A stretch of 64,000 nucleotides of DNA, from contig NC_080058.1 in assembly GCF_026212465.1 (NCBI RefSeq), positions 621,501 to 685,500 on the forward strand, in the 5' to 3' direction. Of this stretch, positions 35,460 to 46,788 are shown in pieces. Made by a program: the position numbers and the translations under genes. This DNA is from Amaranthus tricolor (lineage: Eukaryota > Streptophyta > Magnoliopsida > Caryophyllales > Amaranthaceae). The notes below the pieces were generated by a model. The model was given only the letters and a program-made list of their open reading frames with translations, searched no databases and had not been told where the DNA came from. Numbering within the stretch: position 1 is the stretch's first letter; every line of letters begins with the position of its first letter.

Positions 35460-36140
35460 CTTACGTCTTCCCCCAACATAATGAACTTTGCCACTACTTT
35501 CTCGAACACATCAATTCCAAAAACATATTATAGTCACGCGAAATGATGTCATTTTCTACATTGATACAAAGAAAATCAACATCAACATCAACTCATGCCC
35601 ATACAATTACATTACATTCATTTGATTATAATCTTTTTTGGTCTTTCCAAAATATAACTAAGCTCATACGTATATAATACACATAAAATCCAAATAATAA
35701 ATCAATTCATAAATAATATTTCTAAGACCAACATCAACATGAACATTTCTAATAATATTATCAACATTGAATTCCACTAATTCACAAACATTAATTCAAA
35801 AAACAACATAAAGCTATAAAAATAATTAAAAATTACCTTCAATACTTATGGATGATTAAGAATAGTCTTGATTTAACAACTAGTAACCTACATTTGAAAT
35901 AATAAGCAAATTGGGTTAAAACCATAAACAACTATATATACACCAAAAAAACACAAAAGTTTACCTTTGAGCAAGCTAGAGTATCCCACACTAATTTTGG
36001 AGTGCCAAATTGAAAGAGGAATGCAAGAATTGATGAATTGAATCAATGGTTTTAGAGGGAGAATGTCGAATGAAGTTAGGGTTTTGAGAAATGAGTAAAA
36101 ATGCGAAAAATGAAACTGATCTGCGTATTTGTGGATCAGG

Positions 36141-36259
36141 GCTGTTCGCAGTTACTAACTGTGAACAGCCATAAAAGACAAAATAGCTGTTCGTAGTTAG
36201 TAACTGCGAACAACTATTTTGTCTTTTATGGCTGTTCGCAGTTAGTAACTGCGAACAGC
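36141..36259. repeat. Right palindrome array of the MULE
   Basis: Same arrangement as at 30258-30375: three palindromic units (36141-36169, about 36186-36212, 36231-36259) with inverted spacers. Units differ from the left array by one or two substitutions. Confidence 0.95.
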
Positions 36260-38185
36260 TCCAAACCATAGGTTTGGGGTTTTCACGTTTACTTTTAAAA
36301 TTTTTTTAAAACTTAGTTTATTTAATTAACTTTTTTTTTTTTTTTTTTGCTTTAGAACTTCAAATTTTCTGAAAAATCTCTCATATTTGAGTTCATGGAG
36401 TTTGAATGTGCTGGTGGTATGTCTTCAAACTTCAATACTCAATACCCACCCATTTTTGCTAATGGGCTGGGGGTTTCGAAGGAGATTATCTATGGACCAA
36501 GATCGCAAAACTCACAAATAAATAGTATATATTAGCTAGGTCAAACTTGTTAAATTTTGATCCGATTAAATAACTCGATTAAACTCGACCCAGTTAAAAC
36601 CCACATATCTGACCCTATTTAAAAATTTTGGCAAATATGTGTGTTCTACATTATGTATTTTGACTTATTATCTATTATTTTTATCAATTTTTATTATTTG
36701 AGTTAATATTTCACATTTATATGAAAGTTGTTTTGGCTGAATATAATAAAAGAATTAAGCTCTAAATCTAACGGATAAAGTCACATAGTATTTTATATCC
36801 AGTTTACGAAGATAAAATTTAAAATAATAATAAACGTATAACTTGATGGATCAAACCTGACCAACCTAAAGCTGACACAATTGATCTATTTGACAGGTCT
36901 AAACTCAAATCCAGTTTTTTTTAATGCAATTGAAATTAAATTCATTTTGAAATGGTACCATAATAGCATTCCATTTTTTTCGGAGGTCACTTAAGTTAGT
37001 AAAGTTGGCCCTTCCAAAGTGCCTCTTTCAGTCTCATGCTAAAGGCCAGCAATATTTGATGCCAAAGTTTTGGCTTTCTGAGGAAAACAACTCCTCACTC
37101 CACAAGCCAATATCCAAACATCTAAATTAGCAAACCCTTGTGCTTGAAGAGCAGGAGACCTGTCTTTTCGCCATAGTATTGTAATGCTCCAAATTATAAG
37201 TTGACTCAGTAATTTGAACGTTTTTTCTTTTATTCTTGTAAAATTACTCCTCTCCCTAGCTCTTGCATGTAGGAGTTTAAATATAAAAAATAAAAAATCA
37301 TGCTAATGTTTGTGTGAGTGTGTCCTAATCTTAATGTGACAAAAATTTATAGTCTTTTGAGTTCGAATTATGATAAAATGAGTTATTAAATCATGTGCAC
37401 AATCTTTGGGGTTGATTCGATTCCACGCATTTCTCCTTCTCTCTTCCTTGAGGGGTACGGGTATAATATGTCTGCTACCTCTCCCTCGGATCCTAACTTT
37501 ATGAGGGATACTGGACTGATGATCAAGACCAAGACCTGACCAAGACCAATCCTTAGATATACTAATAAGGATCAATCAGAAATAAGCTTTTTGCTATCAC
37601 TAACAAAGTTAAGATTGTATATGATCCCTTCAAATTCGACTCTGTGCGAGAGTAACTTAATGACATTAGGTAATGGAATATTATTGTTGCTAGTCTCTTG
37701 TTAGAGAAGCTTTTTAATGGTGAAAAGTGTAATTGTGAGAGAGAAAGAGAGTAGGAGAGCATTATTGATGATCAAGTGTCTCTTAAAGTTCTGAAAATAA
37801 CAAAACAAGATCTCCCAAATTTAAAATACTGCATTATTGATCATCAAATGAACTTTCAGTTGTTCCTTAAAAGGCATAAAAAATAACAGCCTTAGCTTGT
37901 TTTATGAAAACCATTAGAAACAATGATTCTTTTTTTTTATCATTTTTGAGGTCTTGGAAAATTAATGGAGGAAATTATTTTTAATTTTTGTAAAAATGAT
38001 TAAGTATCTTTTATTTATGCATATAGAATAGTCCCAATCTCAGGTACTCATATGTCATTTTTGGAACATCCAATCTAATTTAGAATAGGTTCTCTTTGCC
38101 TATAAGTTTGAAAAAGTGAAAGACTTTGAGTTGAAATTTGAAAAGAAAGGTTAGAAATTTCTTGATTAGTTCAATATAATTTATT

Positions 38186-38561
38186 GTGAGAAACCGTCTC
38201 TAATTGAGTTGATCTAAAAGAGAAAATATAGAGTAAATTTTTCGGTAAGTATTAAGAACATTGTAATTAGGTATTTAGAAAATTATAAGCACTTAAGTAC
38301 TTACTCAGTGGGCATTAAATATATTGTAAATAAACATTAAATATATTGTAAGTAGGCATTAAGGATATAGTAAATAGGCTAGTAGGCTAAGTTTCTCAGA
38401 GGCATTAAGAATATTGTAAGTAGGCATTTTAAGTACCTTTTTAGTGGGCATTAAGTATATTGTAAGTAGGCATTAAGGATAATTTAGTATCATTAAGGAT
38501 ACAGTAAATGGACATTAAGGTTTAATAGGTTGGGCCTAAGAGACGTCTCTCAAAGAGACGG
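38186..38561. mobile_element. MITE with internal GTAAGTAGGCATTAAG minisatellite
   Basis: Ends are GAAACCGTCTCTAATTGAG on the left and GTCTCTCAAAGAGACGGTTT on the right, an imperfect inverted repeat. Inside, a unit like ATTGTAAGTAGGCATTAAGG is repeated about ten times with variation. Relatives at 58166-58400 and, inverted and without most of the minisatellite, at 59255-59392. Confidence 0.75.
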
Positions 38562-39827
38562 TTTAATACTTTTTCTCTGTCGTTAGACACAAAAATATTT
38601 TTTTATTTTAGTATGTCTTTTTAATGTTACATACAGTATTTTATTTTAGATGATAAATCTATTATTTTTAATATTTTTATTTATGCACCTCTTATTTTCT
38701 TTTAGTTTTTTTATATAATTTGAAGAAATTAAGCCCTATTATTCATCTAGAGCGTGGGTAAGTTAGAGGGTGTTCGACCATCTCAATTCATAAGTAATAG
38801 AATCTTACTATTTTTACAGTGTCTTAATAACTAACCAAATTCGTATCTTATTATCAAAATTGCATATTGCATGATGGGTAAAAATATGATAAAATCATTT
38901 AAATTGTGTAAATGATATTATATACATTGAAACGTATGGATAAGAAAAAAAAAGTGATAATGATATTTTCATCCAAGGAAATTGTAATAAAAAATAGATT
39001 GAAAAAAAGTGACAATAAAGAGTACAAAATATTAACGATTCATGTTATAAGGAGTTGATATCTAAATAGTTATTTAAAAATTAAATTCTATCTTATTTGA
39101 AGGTTAACGAATTGTGGTGTGCAAAATTTAACTCGACCTGAACTTAAAGTATAACAAATTTTTTTTTTTTTTTGAATATAAAGTATAACAAATCTTATAA
39201 CACCATATAACAAAAACATTTTTGTTGAGTTGATTTTTTGACATATATGAATTTATAAAATCATTAAAGACAATAAAATAATAGTAGAAGGTTGGCAAAA
39301 CAAAATATACACACATACCCTTTGACTGGTGACTTATGAGAAATAATTAATGTGCGTATTATGAGATGAGAAGAATATATTCTTAATGCAATTTGCATAT
39401 AGTTGAAGTAAAAAGAGCATAAACATGAGTCCGATAATTAAAAGACATTTAAGTGAAATTAGTTCAGACGAGTGGCGGATATTGACCCGTTTATTTGTTT
39501 GCGATGGAGATATGCATATTACTGTAAGGAATAGATTTCTTGTCTTTTTTTGTATTCCTCCACTCCTACCTGTTTTTGATTCATCATGTTAGTGTACGAA
39601 TAATAATTACAGATAAGTGCGTCATACTTACGAACTCCTACCAAACCTACATAAAACATTCCCTTTTATTGTTCCAATTTAAATGCATTCTAGCTATCTA
39701 GTAGAACTAATAAACACTACAAGTTGAGATGCATATGCCATGAGTACCACTTTTTTTATTTATGTTCTCAATTATTAGTGTTGTAATCTCTTAGATGTCA
39801 GGTATAATTTAATTTTTATTTATAAAA

Positions 39828-39850
39828 ATATAATAATAATAATAATAATA

Positions 39851-39888
<38 letters not shown>
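39828..39888. repeat. (TAA)n/(TTA)n microsatellite
   Basis: Tandem AAT followed directly by tandem ATT/TTA, so the repeat forms an inverted structure of about 60 bp. Confidence 0.95.
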
Positions 39889-39889
<1 letters not shown>

Positions 39890-40536
39890 CTTACCGAAAT
39901 GGACGTGGGTGGCAAAACATATGTCTACCTCTTTCATGCATGCATGATGATGCTTGAATCCATGAATAGCATATATTTATGTACTCTCACATCAAAAATT
40001 TTAAGCCATAATCTAAAAGTTACAACAAAAACAATAACTTAAAACCCATAAAAAGCCATTGTAATGTTCACTCCAATAATATATGCACCTAATTCTATTC
40101 CCTTTCATTCTTCATCATTAATTTACCATTAACATAAATTACATTTTAAGAATCCCTCTTTTGCCTGTTAAAAGGAACATATTTCTCGAACTTTCATATA
40201 AATTCTATCTTCTAAACAAGAATCTAAAGAAAACTTAAATACAATCAAAATTATTGTAAGTTATTAGAAAATCATTAAATTAAAATTGTATGTATACCAA
40301 CTCTAGTGTTTTCTAAAACTTACTAGCTATAAGCTAAAAATAGGAACATCTTTAAAAAGAAAAAAAAAAGCATTTCAATGAAATATGCTTTCTATTACAT
40401 ATAATGGGTATAAATAGCTAGCAATATGGTCTAAGGTTTTGTCACAAACTTTAAACAGTAGATTTCTCAAATAAGTTGTTACAATTCAAGTTTCCAAATT
40501 AAGGTGTTTTAATAATTTTTAGCTTGTCAATTAATT

Positions 40537-43500
40537 ATGATTAGTTTAGATGATATATACAAGGTTATAGTAGCCATGGTGCCACTCTATGTAGCCCTAA
40601 TCTTAGGTTATGGTTCGGTTAAATGGTGGCGTCTCTTCAAACACGATCAATGTGATGCCATAAATCGACTTGTTTGTTACTTCACACTCCCTCTTTTTAA
40701 CTTAGATTTCACTGCACATAGCAATCCGTTTAAATGGAACTATAAGTTCGTAGCCGCAGATGCTATTTCTAAGGTTATAATAGTAGTCGTGTTAGCCCTA
40801 TGGGCTACATATAGCAGTAAGGGAAGCTATTGTTGGTCTATAACAAGTTTTTCGTTATCTACCCTAACAAGTTCACTTGTTCTAGGGGTGCCCTTACTAG
40901 GGGCCATGTATGGTACTTTAGGGGTTGATTTAGTTGTTCAATTTTCGGTTACTCAAGCCATTGTTTGGCTTACAATTCTTTTGTTTGTTCTTGAGTTTCG
41001 TCAATCTAGAACCGATTTTCCTAGTACCATGAATTGTCATAATTCTATTGATCATAACGATCGAAATGATTTACAAGGAAAAATGAGTAGTAATGATGGA
41101 GTTAATGATGTTAAGAGACCATCATTATGGTCTTTAATTAAGGTTGTAGGGCTCAAAATTCTTGCTAATCCAAATGCTTATTCTTGCATTATAGGCATTG
41201 TTTGGGCATTTTTCGCTAGCAGGTACGAATATCTCCATATGTCCTAGTATAATTTTCATATAATTTTCTTGATTATTTTACATTTCATAATGGTTTATCA
41301 AAATTAAATTTAATTTGGTGTAGGTTTCATTTTCAATTGCCAAGCATTGTGGACGGGTCGATACTCATTATGTCAAAAGCTGGGACTGGCACTGCTATGT
41401 TTAGTATGGGTAAGTAATTTGGTTAAAAATATTTATATACTTTCCCATAATCAAACCCCTGTCAGAAGAGTAATATAAAATGAAAAAACAAACAACCACT
41501 AGCTATATCTCGAAATATAGTGCACCATTATTGTGAATTGTATTTGAGATTTTGGAGGCATAAAGGCCACCTTAATATGAAATATTCATAAACATACGAT
41601 ATTCTATTATCTCGACATCCTCAAGTGATTTTTGTAGTTTCGCCTATTGTAAGCCCTTAATAGCATATAATATTAGTATTTCTAGACGCAAAATCCATAA
41701 CAATTTTAGCTTATAGTTTTTCTCCACTTTCTTCGCTCCACAATACTTGCTATATTTGACTTTTTATAGAATCCAATGTGTTATTTTGATCATTTATATA
41801 TTGAACTATACACATTTGAAAATAATAAAAACTTAATATTATGAAATTATGCGATTAGACGATTTAAAAAAATCTCACTTTGACTATATGTTTTTCTTAC
41901 ACATTAACCGCAATCAATAAAATAAGTTTAAACGATAAATAGTGTTAAAAATCCTTATGTAGCGAGTACCTCATATACGACCCCAACATTATGCCAAAAA
42001 TTGGTTACCATATTGTTTAGTTTTTACGATGATTGGTTATATATGGAGGCAGGCATGTTCATGGCTTTGCAAGAGAAATTGATCGCATGCGGACCGAAGC
42101 TAACAATATTTGGGATGATATTGAAGTTCATAGCTGGTCCAGCATCTATGGCTATTGCTTCCATTGCTGTTGGTTTGCATGGTGACGTTTTACGTATAGC
42201 TATCATCCAGGTACATTTATAACCCACATTTTTTTTTATCATATGCTTAATTATATTTGAAATTTAAGAAAATTGATTTCCAAATAGTCGGAAATTTACT
42301 ACTAATTTCTGATTTACTTGTTAGTCGGAGTTTATGATTAATTTTTTGACTATTATATGGTAGTCGGAAGTTTAGACTGATTTCCTATTAAAATGAAATA
42401 TCAACTAGTACACTTATTTCGATTGTTTAAGATAATCGATATTATAAGTCTATACCGACTGATTTCCAATTATTTTGGGTAGTCTCCTAGTGGGTATTAA
42501 GGTTTTTTTGTAGTGGTATCCGTTCTATGAAACTTGTGACGTTGGATTGATTGACTGTTTACTTGTATTTTCAGGCAGCGCTGCCACAATCTATTACTTC
42601 CTTCATATATGCAAAAGAATATGGACTACATGCCGATGTTCTAAGTACTGCGTAAGTTTATTTACCGTAGTAATAGTAATTAATGCAGCCACAATACATT
42701 TTCTCTTGATATTAATAATGATGATGTCAGGCGTTTTGAAGTACTAATCTCATGACAAAATGATACAGACATTTTACAAGCCGATAATATTAGTCTTTTT
42801 TGTTTTATTTACTAATTGTGAACTCCTTTAAATTAACTAGACTTACCTACATATGATTAGGCAAAGGTAAAGGACACTCCCAATATTCCGTACAAGCAGG
42901 GTCCGGATGGGAGTTTTCTTTTTCTTAAAAGATGCGGACAAATCATACCCGTTCCCCCAAAAAGGGAGTAAAGAGAAATGCGCGCAGTTAAGAAACCCCG
43001 CAATTAATATCTGTGCCCAATAAAGATCGAACCCCGAACCTTCTAAATATGATCGATTCATTCAAAAAAAATAACTATTCCTTTGTCCCAACACGAGCAG
43101 TGCCCCAACCAGGCATCACATTTATATTATTTTTAAAATGATACGCTACGAAATGTCGTGCATTGGCTCGCATATTATTGCTGTGTTACAAACGATTATT
43201 TAATGAAGTGAAGCACAAACACGACTCATTCTATTGATGATCCTCCTTAACACGACCCACCAGAAACGTAGCCCCTCCTAAGTGATACAACATATCCCAT
43301 ATATAGTTGTTTAAGATTAACTAAACATATAATGGATGACTTAATTAAGTTGGATTTATTAAAAATAAAAGGTAAAAAAATAACTTAGTAATGTCTATTA
43401 AAAGTTTATATTTAGTGTCATTTATTATTTATTTACGTAGATTTATAGTTCTATTTTAAATTATTTGCTAAACATCTTTATAAGAAAGTATCAATACCAA

Positions 43501-43603
43501 TCATATATATTATGCATATTGTAGGGTGATTTTCGGCATGATGGCATCCCTTCCAATTCTGATAGCATATTATGCAGTTCTTGGGACAACTCATTCCTTA
43601 TAA
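40537..43603 (+). CDS. PIN5: PIN5-type auxin efflux carrier (short hydrophilic loop)
   Basis: Five exons, 40537-41222, 41324-41409, 42053-42210, 42575-42651 and 43525-43603, all GT-AG and in phase, giving 361 residues. The N-terminal helices (VPLYVALILGYGSVKWW, CDAINRLVCYFTLPLF) and the C-terminal helices (RIAIIQAALPQSI, FGMMASLPI) bracket a hydrophilic loop of only about 50 residues. That marks the short PIN class (PIN5/PIN8); text such as GYGSVKWW and KGSYCWSITSFSLSTLT agrees with PIN5. The NPNxY internalisation motif is present (LANPNAYSC). Short PINs reside mainly in the endoplasmic reticulum and move auxin between cytosol and ER lumen, adjusting intracellular auxin. No frame damage is visible despite transposon remnants in its introns. 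Confidence 0.93.
42240..42515. repeat. CACTA-type MITE-like sequence in PIN5 intron 3
   Basis: Repeated AGTCGGAA(G/A)TTTA motifs end in TTTTTTTGTAGTGG at about 42502-42515, the complement of CACTACAAAAAAA. The left terminus is not clear. Confidence 0.5.
42860..43115 (-). repeat. SINE-like sequence in PIN5 intron 4
   Basis: A GC-richer block. On the minus strand it reads GGTTGGGGCACTGCTCG, then GGTTCGGGGTTCGATC (box B-like), then GGACCCTGCTTGTACGG near its 3' end, the arrangement of a tRNA-derived SINE. A minus-strand open frame across it (42843-43061) has no protein resemblance. Confidence 0.5.
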
Positions 43604-45070
43604 GAATATAATGTTACAAGTTAAATACACAAAGGATGTATCATGAAGTATGTTACTTAGGAGTATATTTATTTATAATTGGATATACTTTCATAAACTG
43701 AACAATTTTTTTTAAAGTTTGTACTCACTTCAATTTAGTGTAATTGTCTTATTTGCTTTTTGTATTCAATTCAATGCATTTTTTAATTCTAAATATTTTT
43801 AGTTGTGCATAATTATAAATTATTAAAAGCTGATATTAATAAAATTTACATTTAAATGAATCAAACGAGATATCACTCGACAATGTTGTAACTTAAATTA
43901 AAAATAAAATATTTATTGGGAGTGATCAATGTATAATTAGTGTTAAAACCAAATGAGGTAATAATTACTTTGAATTAGAAGGAATATGATAAATATTGTT
44001 TTTCAAACCTTTACACTTGATACATAAGTTTAGATTATAAAATAGGTGATTCATTGAAATTGGATTTATATATTCTCTAAAGATTTATTGGCAGTTACCA
44101 TTTCTAAAGAATATTACAAATTATATTTCAGCAAATTTACCTATTTTGTAAACTAAACATATGCACCTCGTGCATAAGTTAGAAAATACTTATACGATTT
44201 TTCTAACCTATGCATTTAGTGTATAGGTTTAAATTACAAAATAAGTAATTTTTATTTAAATCTGATTAAAATATTCTCTACTAATTTATTACATTTTTAA
44301 TTTTAGAGAATATTATAAATTAAATTTCAACAAAATTACCTATTTAATAATCTAAACATAGATGCATAGGCTAGAAATACCGTCAAAATAATTATCACTA
44401 AAGATTTTAAAATTAGAATAATTAGCTTTAAAAATCAATCACCTTGCGTCTTTCATTTTAATATCATTGATTATAATTTTAATATGAAGTAATACTCTAA
44501 GAAAAAGTCAGGAATATGACAGGGCCAAGGGGTATGAACTTAATTTTTACACTATTTTGACATAATAATAACATAAAGGCAAATACGTTATAATCGGTTG
44601 ATATAATAAAATAGATAGGCAAAATATATTAAATTTGGATAAAAATATGTCCATTTATCTTCAATTTGATATTTTGATCGCATATCATAAGTAGAAAGCA
44701 ATAAAATACTTAATAGTTAATACATTTAGAAAAGACTAAAAAAAGACAAAAATCAAGGGCATATAAAAAATTCTCCAATCACAATCATGATAATTAAATG
44801 ATTTTATGTATCAATTAATCAAGATTTATTTTAATTTTTTTGAAAGATTTAATTGAAACTAGGCATTGATCACATTTTCTTAGTCTAGTTCTATTTCCAT
44901 AATTAAATCCCATAATTTTTTTTATTATTATATAAGTGACCATTCATTACCCTTAATATAATTCAACCATCATTAACAATTTAACATCAAAACATTTTAA
45001 TTCATTTTTCATAATTCTTTCTTTAAGTACATGCACCGAATAGAATTAGTAATTTAGTGCAAATTTGAAC
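43604..45070. other. Intergenic AT-rich spacer between PIN5-like gene and polygalacturonase
   Basis: No coding sequence. A diverged MITE-like block at about 43720-43980 shares the AATTATAAATTATTAAAAGCTG...CAAACGAGAT core seen near 23840. Two related blocks at 44000-44160 and 44180-44370 (TATAAATT...CAAATTTACCTATTT) look like an old tandem duplication of about 170 bp. The final 150 bp are the likely polygalacturonase promoter and leader. Confidence 0.45.
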
Positions 45071-46689
45071 ATGTCTCCTAGTAAACTAATTTTAGTCTTC
45101 TTCACTTATTTATTTTGTATTTGTCCTTCTTTATCATACGAAACAATCCCTCATCGTTTCAAATCTTTACCATCGTTTTTATCATCTTCATCACTGTCAT
45201 CGTCAATTCAAAACTTTAACGTACGATATTTTGGTGCAAGAAATGATGGTAAGACGGACGCTACGAAAGCGTTCCTCAATGCATGGGATTCAGCATGTAA
45301 TTCAAGGGTTCCATCTATAATTTACGTACCCAAAGGAAATTATTTGTTAGGACCATTAAAATTTGAAGGAATAAGTTGTAGGAGCCCAATTATGTTTCAA
45401 ATCGATGGAACCCTAATTGCTGATCTAAATATTGTCTCTAGATATCAGACGTGGATTATCTTTCATGAGGTTCATGGTCTTACTATTAAGGGTGGTGTCC
45501 TTAATGCTAAGGGGATAGACTTGTGGAATTGCAAGGCAGCTCATCAAAACTGTCCCAAAGGAGCTACGGTAAATATATTTTTCAATTATAATTAATTATT
45601 GTTGAAAATAGAAATAGTTGTATCGAATTTTATTATTCTATTGCCACTAAGTGGCTTCCATCTAGGGTGGGTTTTGAGAGTTGCAGTTGCACATAATCAT
45701 ACCTTGTTAATGATAACAGGAAGATTAATAAAGAGGTTGTTTTCTATTGAACTGATCTGATACAACTTCATCAATAAAAAGTGCACTTAATTTGATGAGT
45801 CATTTTAAATTAGTTCATTATAATCAGAAATCAAATAATTATAAATTTTTAACTTTATTGAAATAGTGGATAATACATATATATAAATAATAATTGCATC
45901 GAATATATATTTTATTTCCTTTGAAACTTAAATTGGAAATTTGTGAACCAATATTGCCTTTATAATATTATTCATGAGGATATATTATGCTTCTTTAGGC
46001 GTTCTTTTAATTGGTTTTATTACCCTTTTTAAAAGATAAGCTTATAAGTTTTATTTGTATACAAATTATGTATTATTTATATTTATACTATAGCTTATGT
46101 ATTATTGAGTATATCAATAATTTGGTTAATGGAATCAATTTTCTAGGTATCATTTTTAATTACAGAGTAGGTTAGGAAAGAAAAGTTAGAATCTAACTGT
46201 TAAGACTTTTGTTTGAAAAAAAGTATCTAAGATAAGACCTAATTTTCTATGTTATGTCAGTATACATGTCAAACAACTTGATAAAACTAAAAGAAGGAAC
46301 TAAATGGAATATGAAAAGTCATCATAAACTTGCTTTCTTTTTGAGTAAAACCTGTAGCTTATATTAAATCAAGATCAACCAAGGCCCGTAGCTAGAGGTT
46401 AGGATGGAGATTGTCATCATAAACTTGCTTGGTTATAAGTAATTATGATATCATGGCAACATAATGTATTTATTTAGTTATATTCAAGCTACTATAAATT
46501 ATCTTGCTCAATCAATTCAAATAAATTATTTGTATTTATAGTAATCCATTTATATTATGATTTTTATAGTAGTTATATATTTGTAGTAGTTATATATTAA
46601 GTATAATAAGTATATGGAAAAATAAACTATATAACTAATAATTGTGTAAAGTATTATCTAATATTATTCTCTTATTTTCTATTTTTAAA

Positions 46690-46788
<99 letters not shown>

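Larger units (their letters stand above)
30145..36378 (-). mobile_element. Mutator-like element (MULE) carrying transposase and plant mobile domain genes, both broken
   Basis: About 6.2 kb between inverted terminal regions. The left sequence (AGAAAATTTGAA, A-rich tract, TTAAGTTTT, AAAAGTAAGCGTGAAAA, TTTGGAGCTGTTCGCAG) mirrors the right end read in reverse (AGAAAATTTGAA, A-tract, CTAAGTTTT, AAAAGTAAACGTGAAAA, TTTGGAGCTGTTCGCAG), giving TIRs of about 140 bp. Each TIR ends internally in a palindrome array. Inside, on the minus strand, are a MULE transposase relic (33.1-35.5 kb) and downstream a plant mobile domain gene relic (30.9-33.0 kb), the gene arrangement of plant-mobile-domain MULEs. A 9-bp target duplication could not be recognised, and the exact outer limits are uncertain by about 20 bp. 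Confidence 0.85.
36390..40536. other. Intergenic AT-rich region upstream of PIN5-like gene
   Basis: No gene is supported. It contains the MITE at 38186-38561 and a (TAA)n/(TTA)n inverted microsatellite at about 39828-39888. It also has a GC-richer patch at about 37420-37530 that may be a SINE relic, but I could not define it. The last few hundred bases are the likely promoter of the PIN5-like gene. Confidence 0.5.

Noticed and set aside
35991..36269. Minus-strand frame with repeated SCSQLLTANS motif
   Set aside because: The protein repeat simply translates the palindrome array of the MULE right end.
42843..43061. 72-codon minus-strand open frame in the PIN5 intron
   Set aside because: Falls inside a SINE-like sequence with a box B-like motif and has no protein resemblance.
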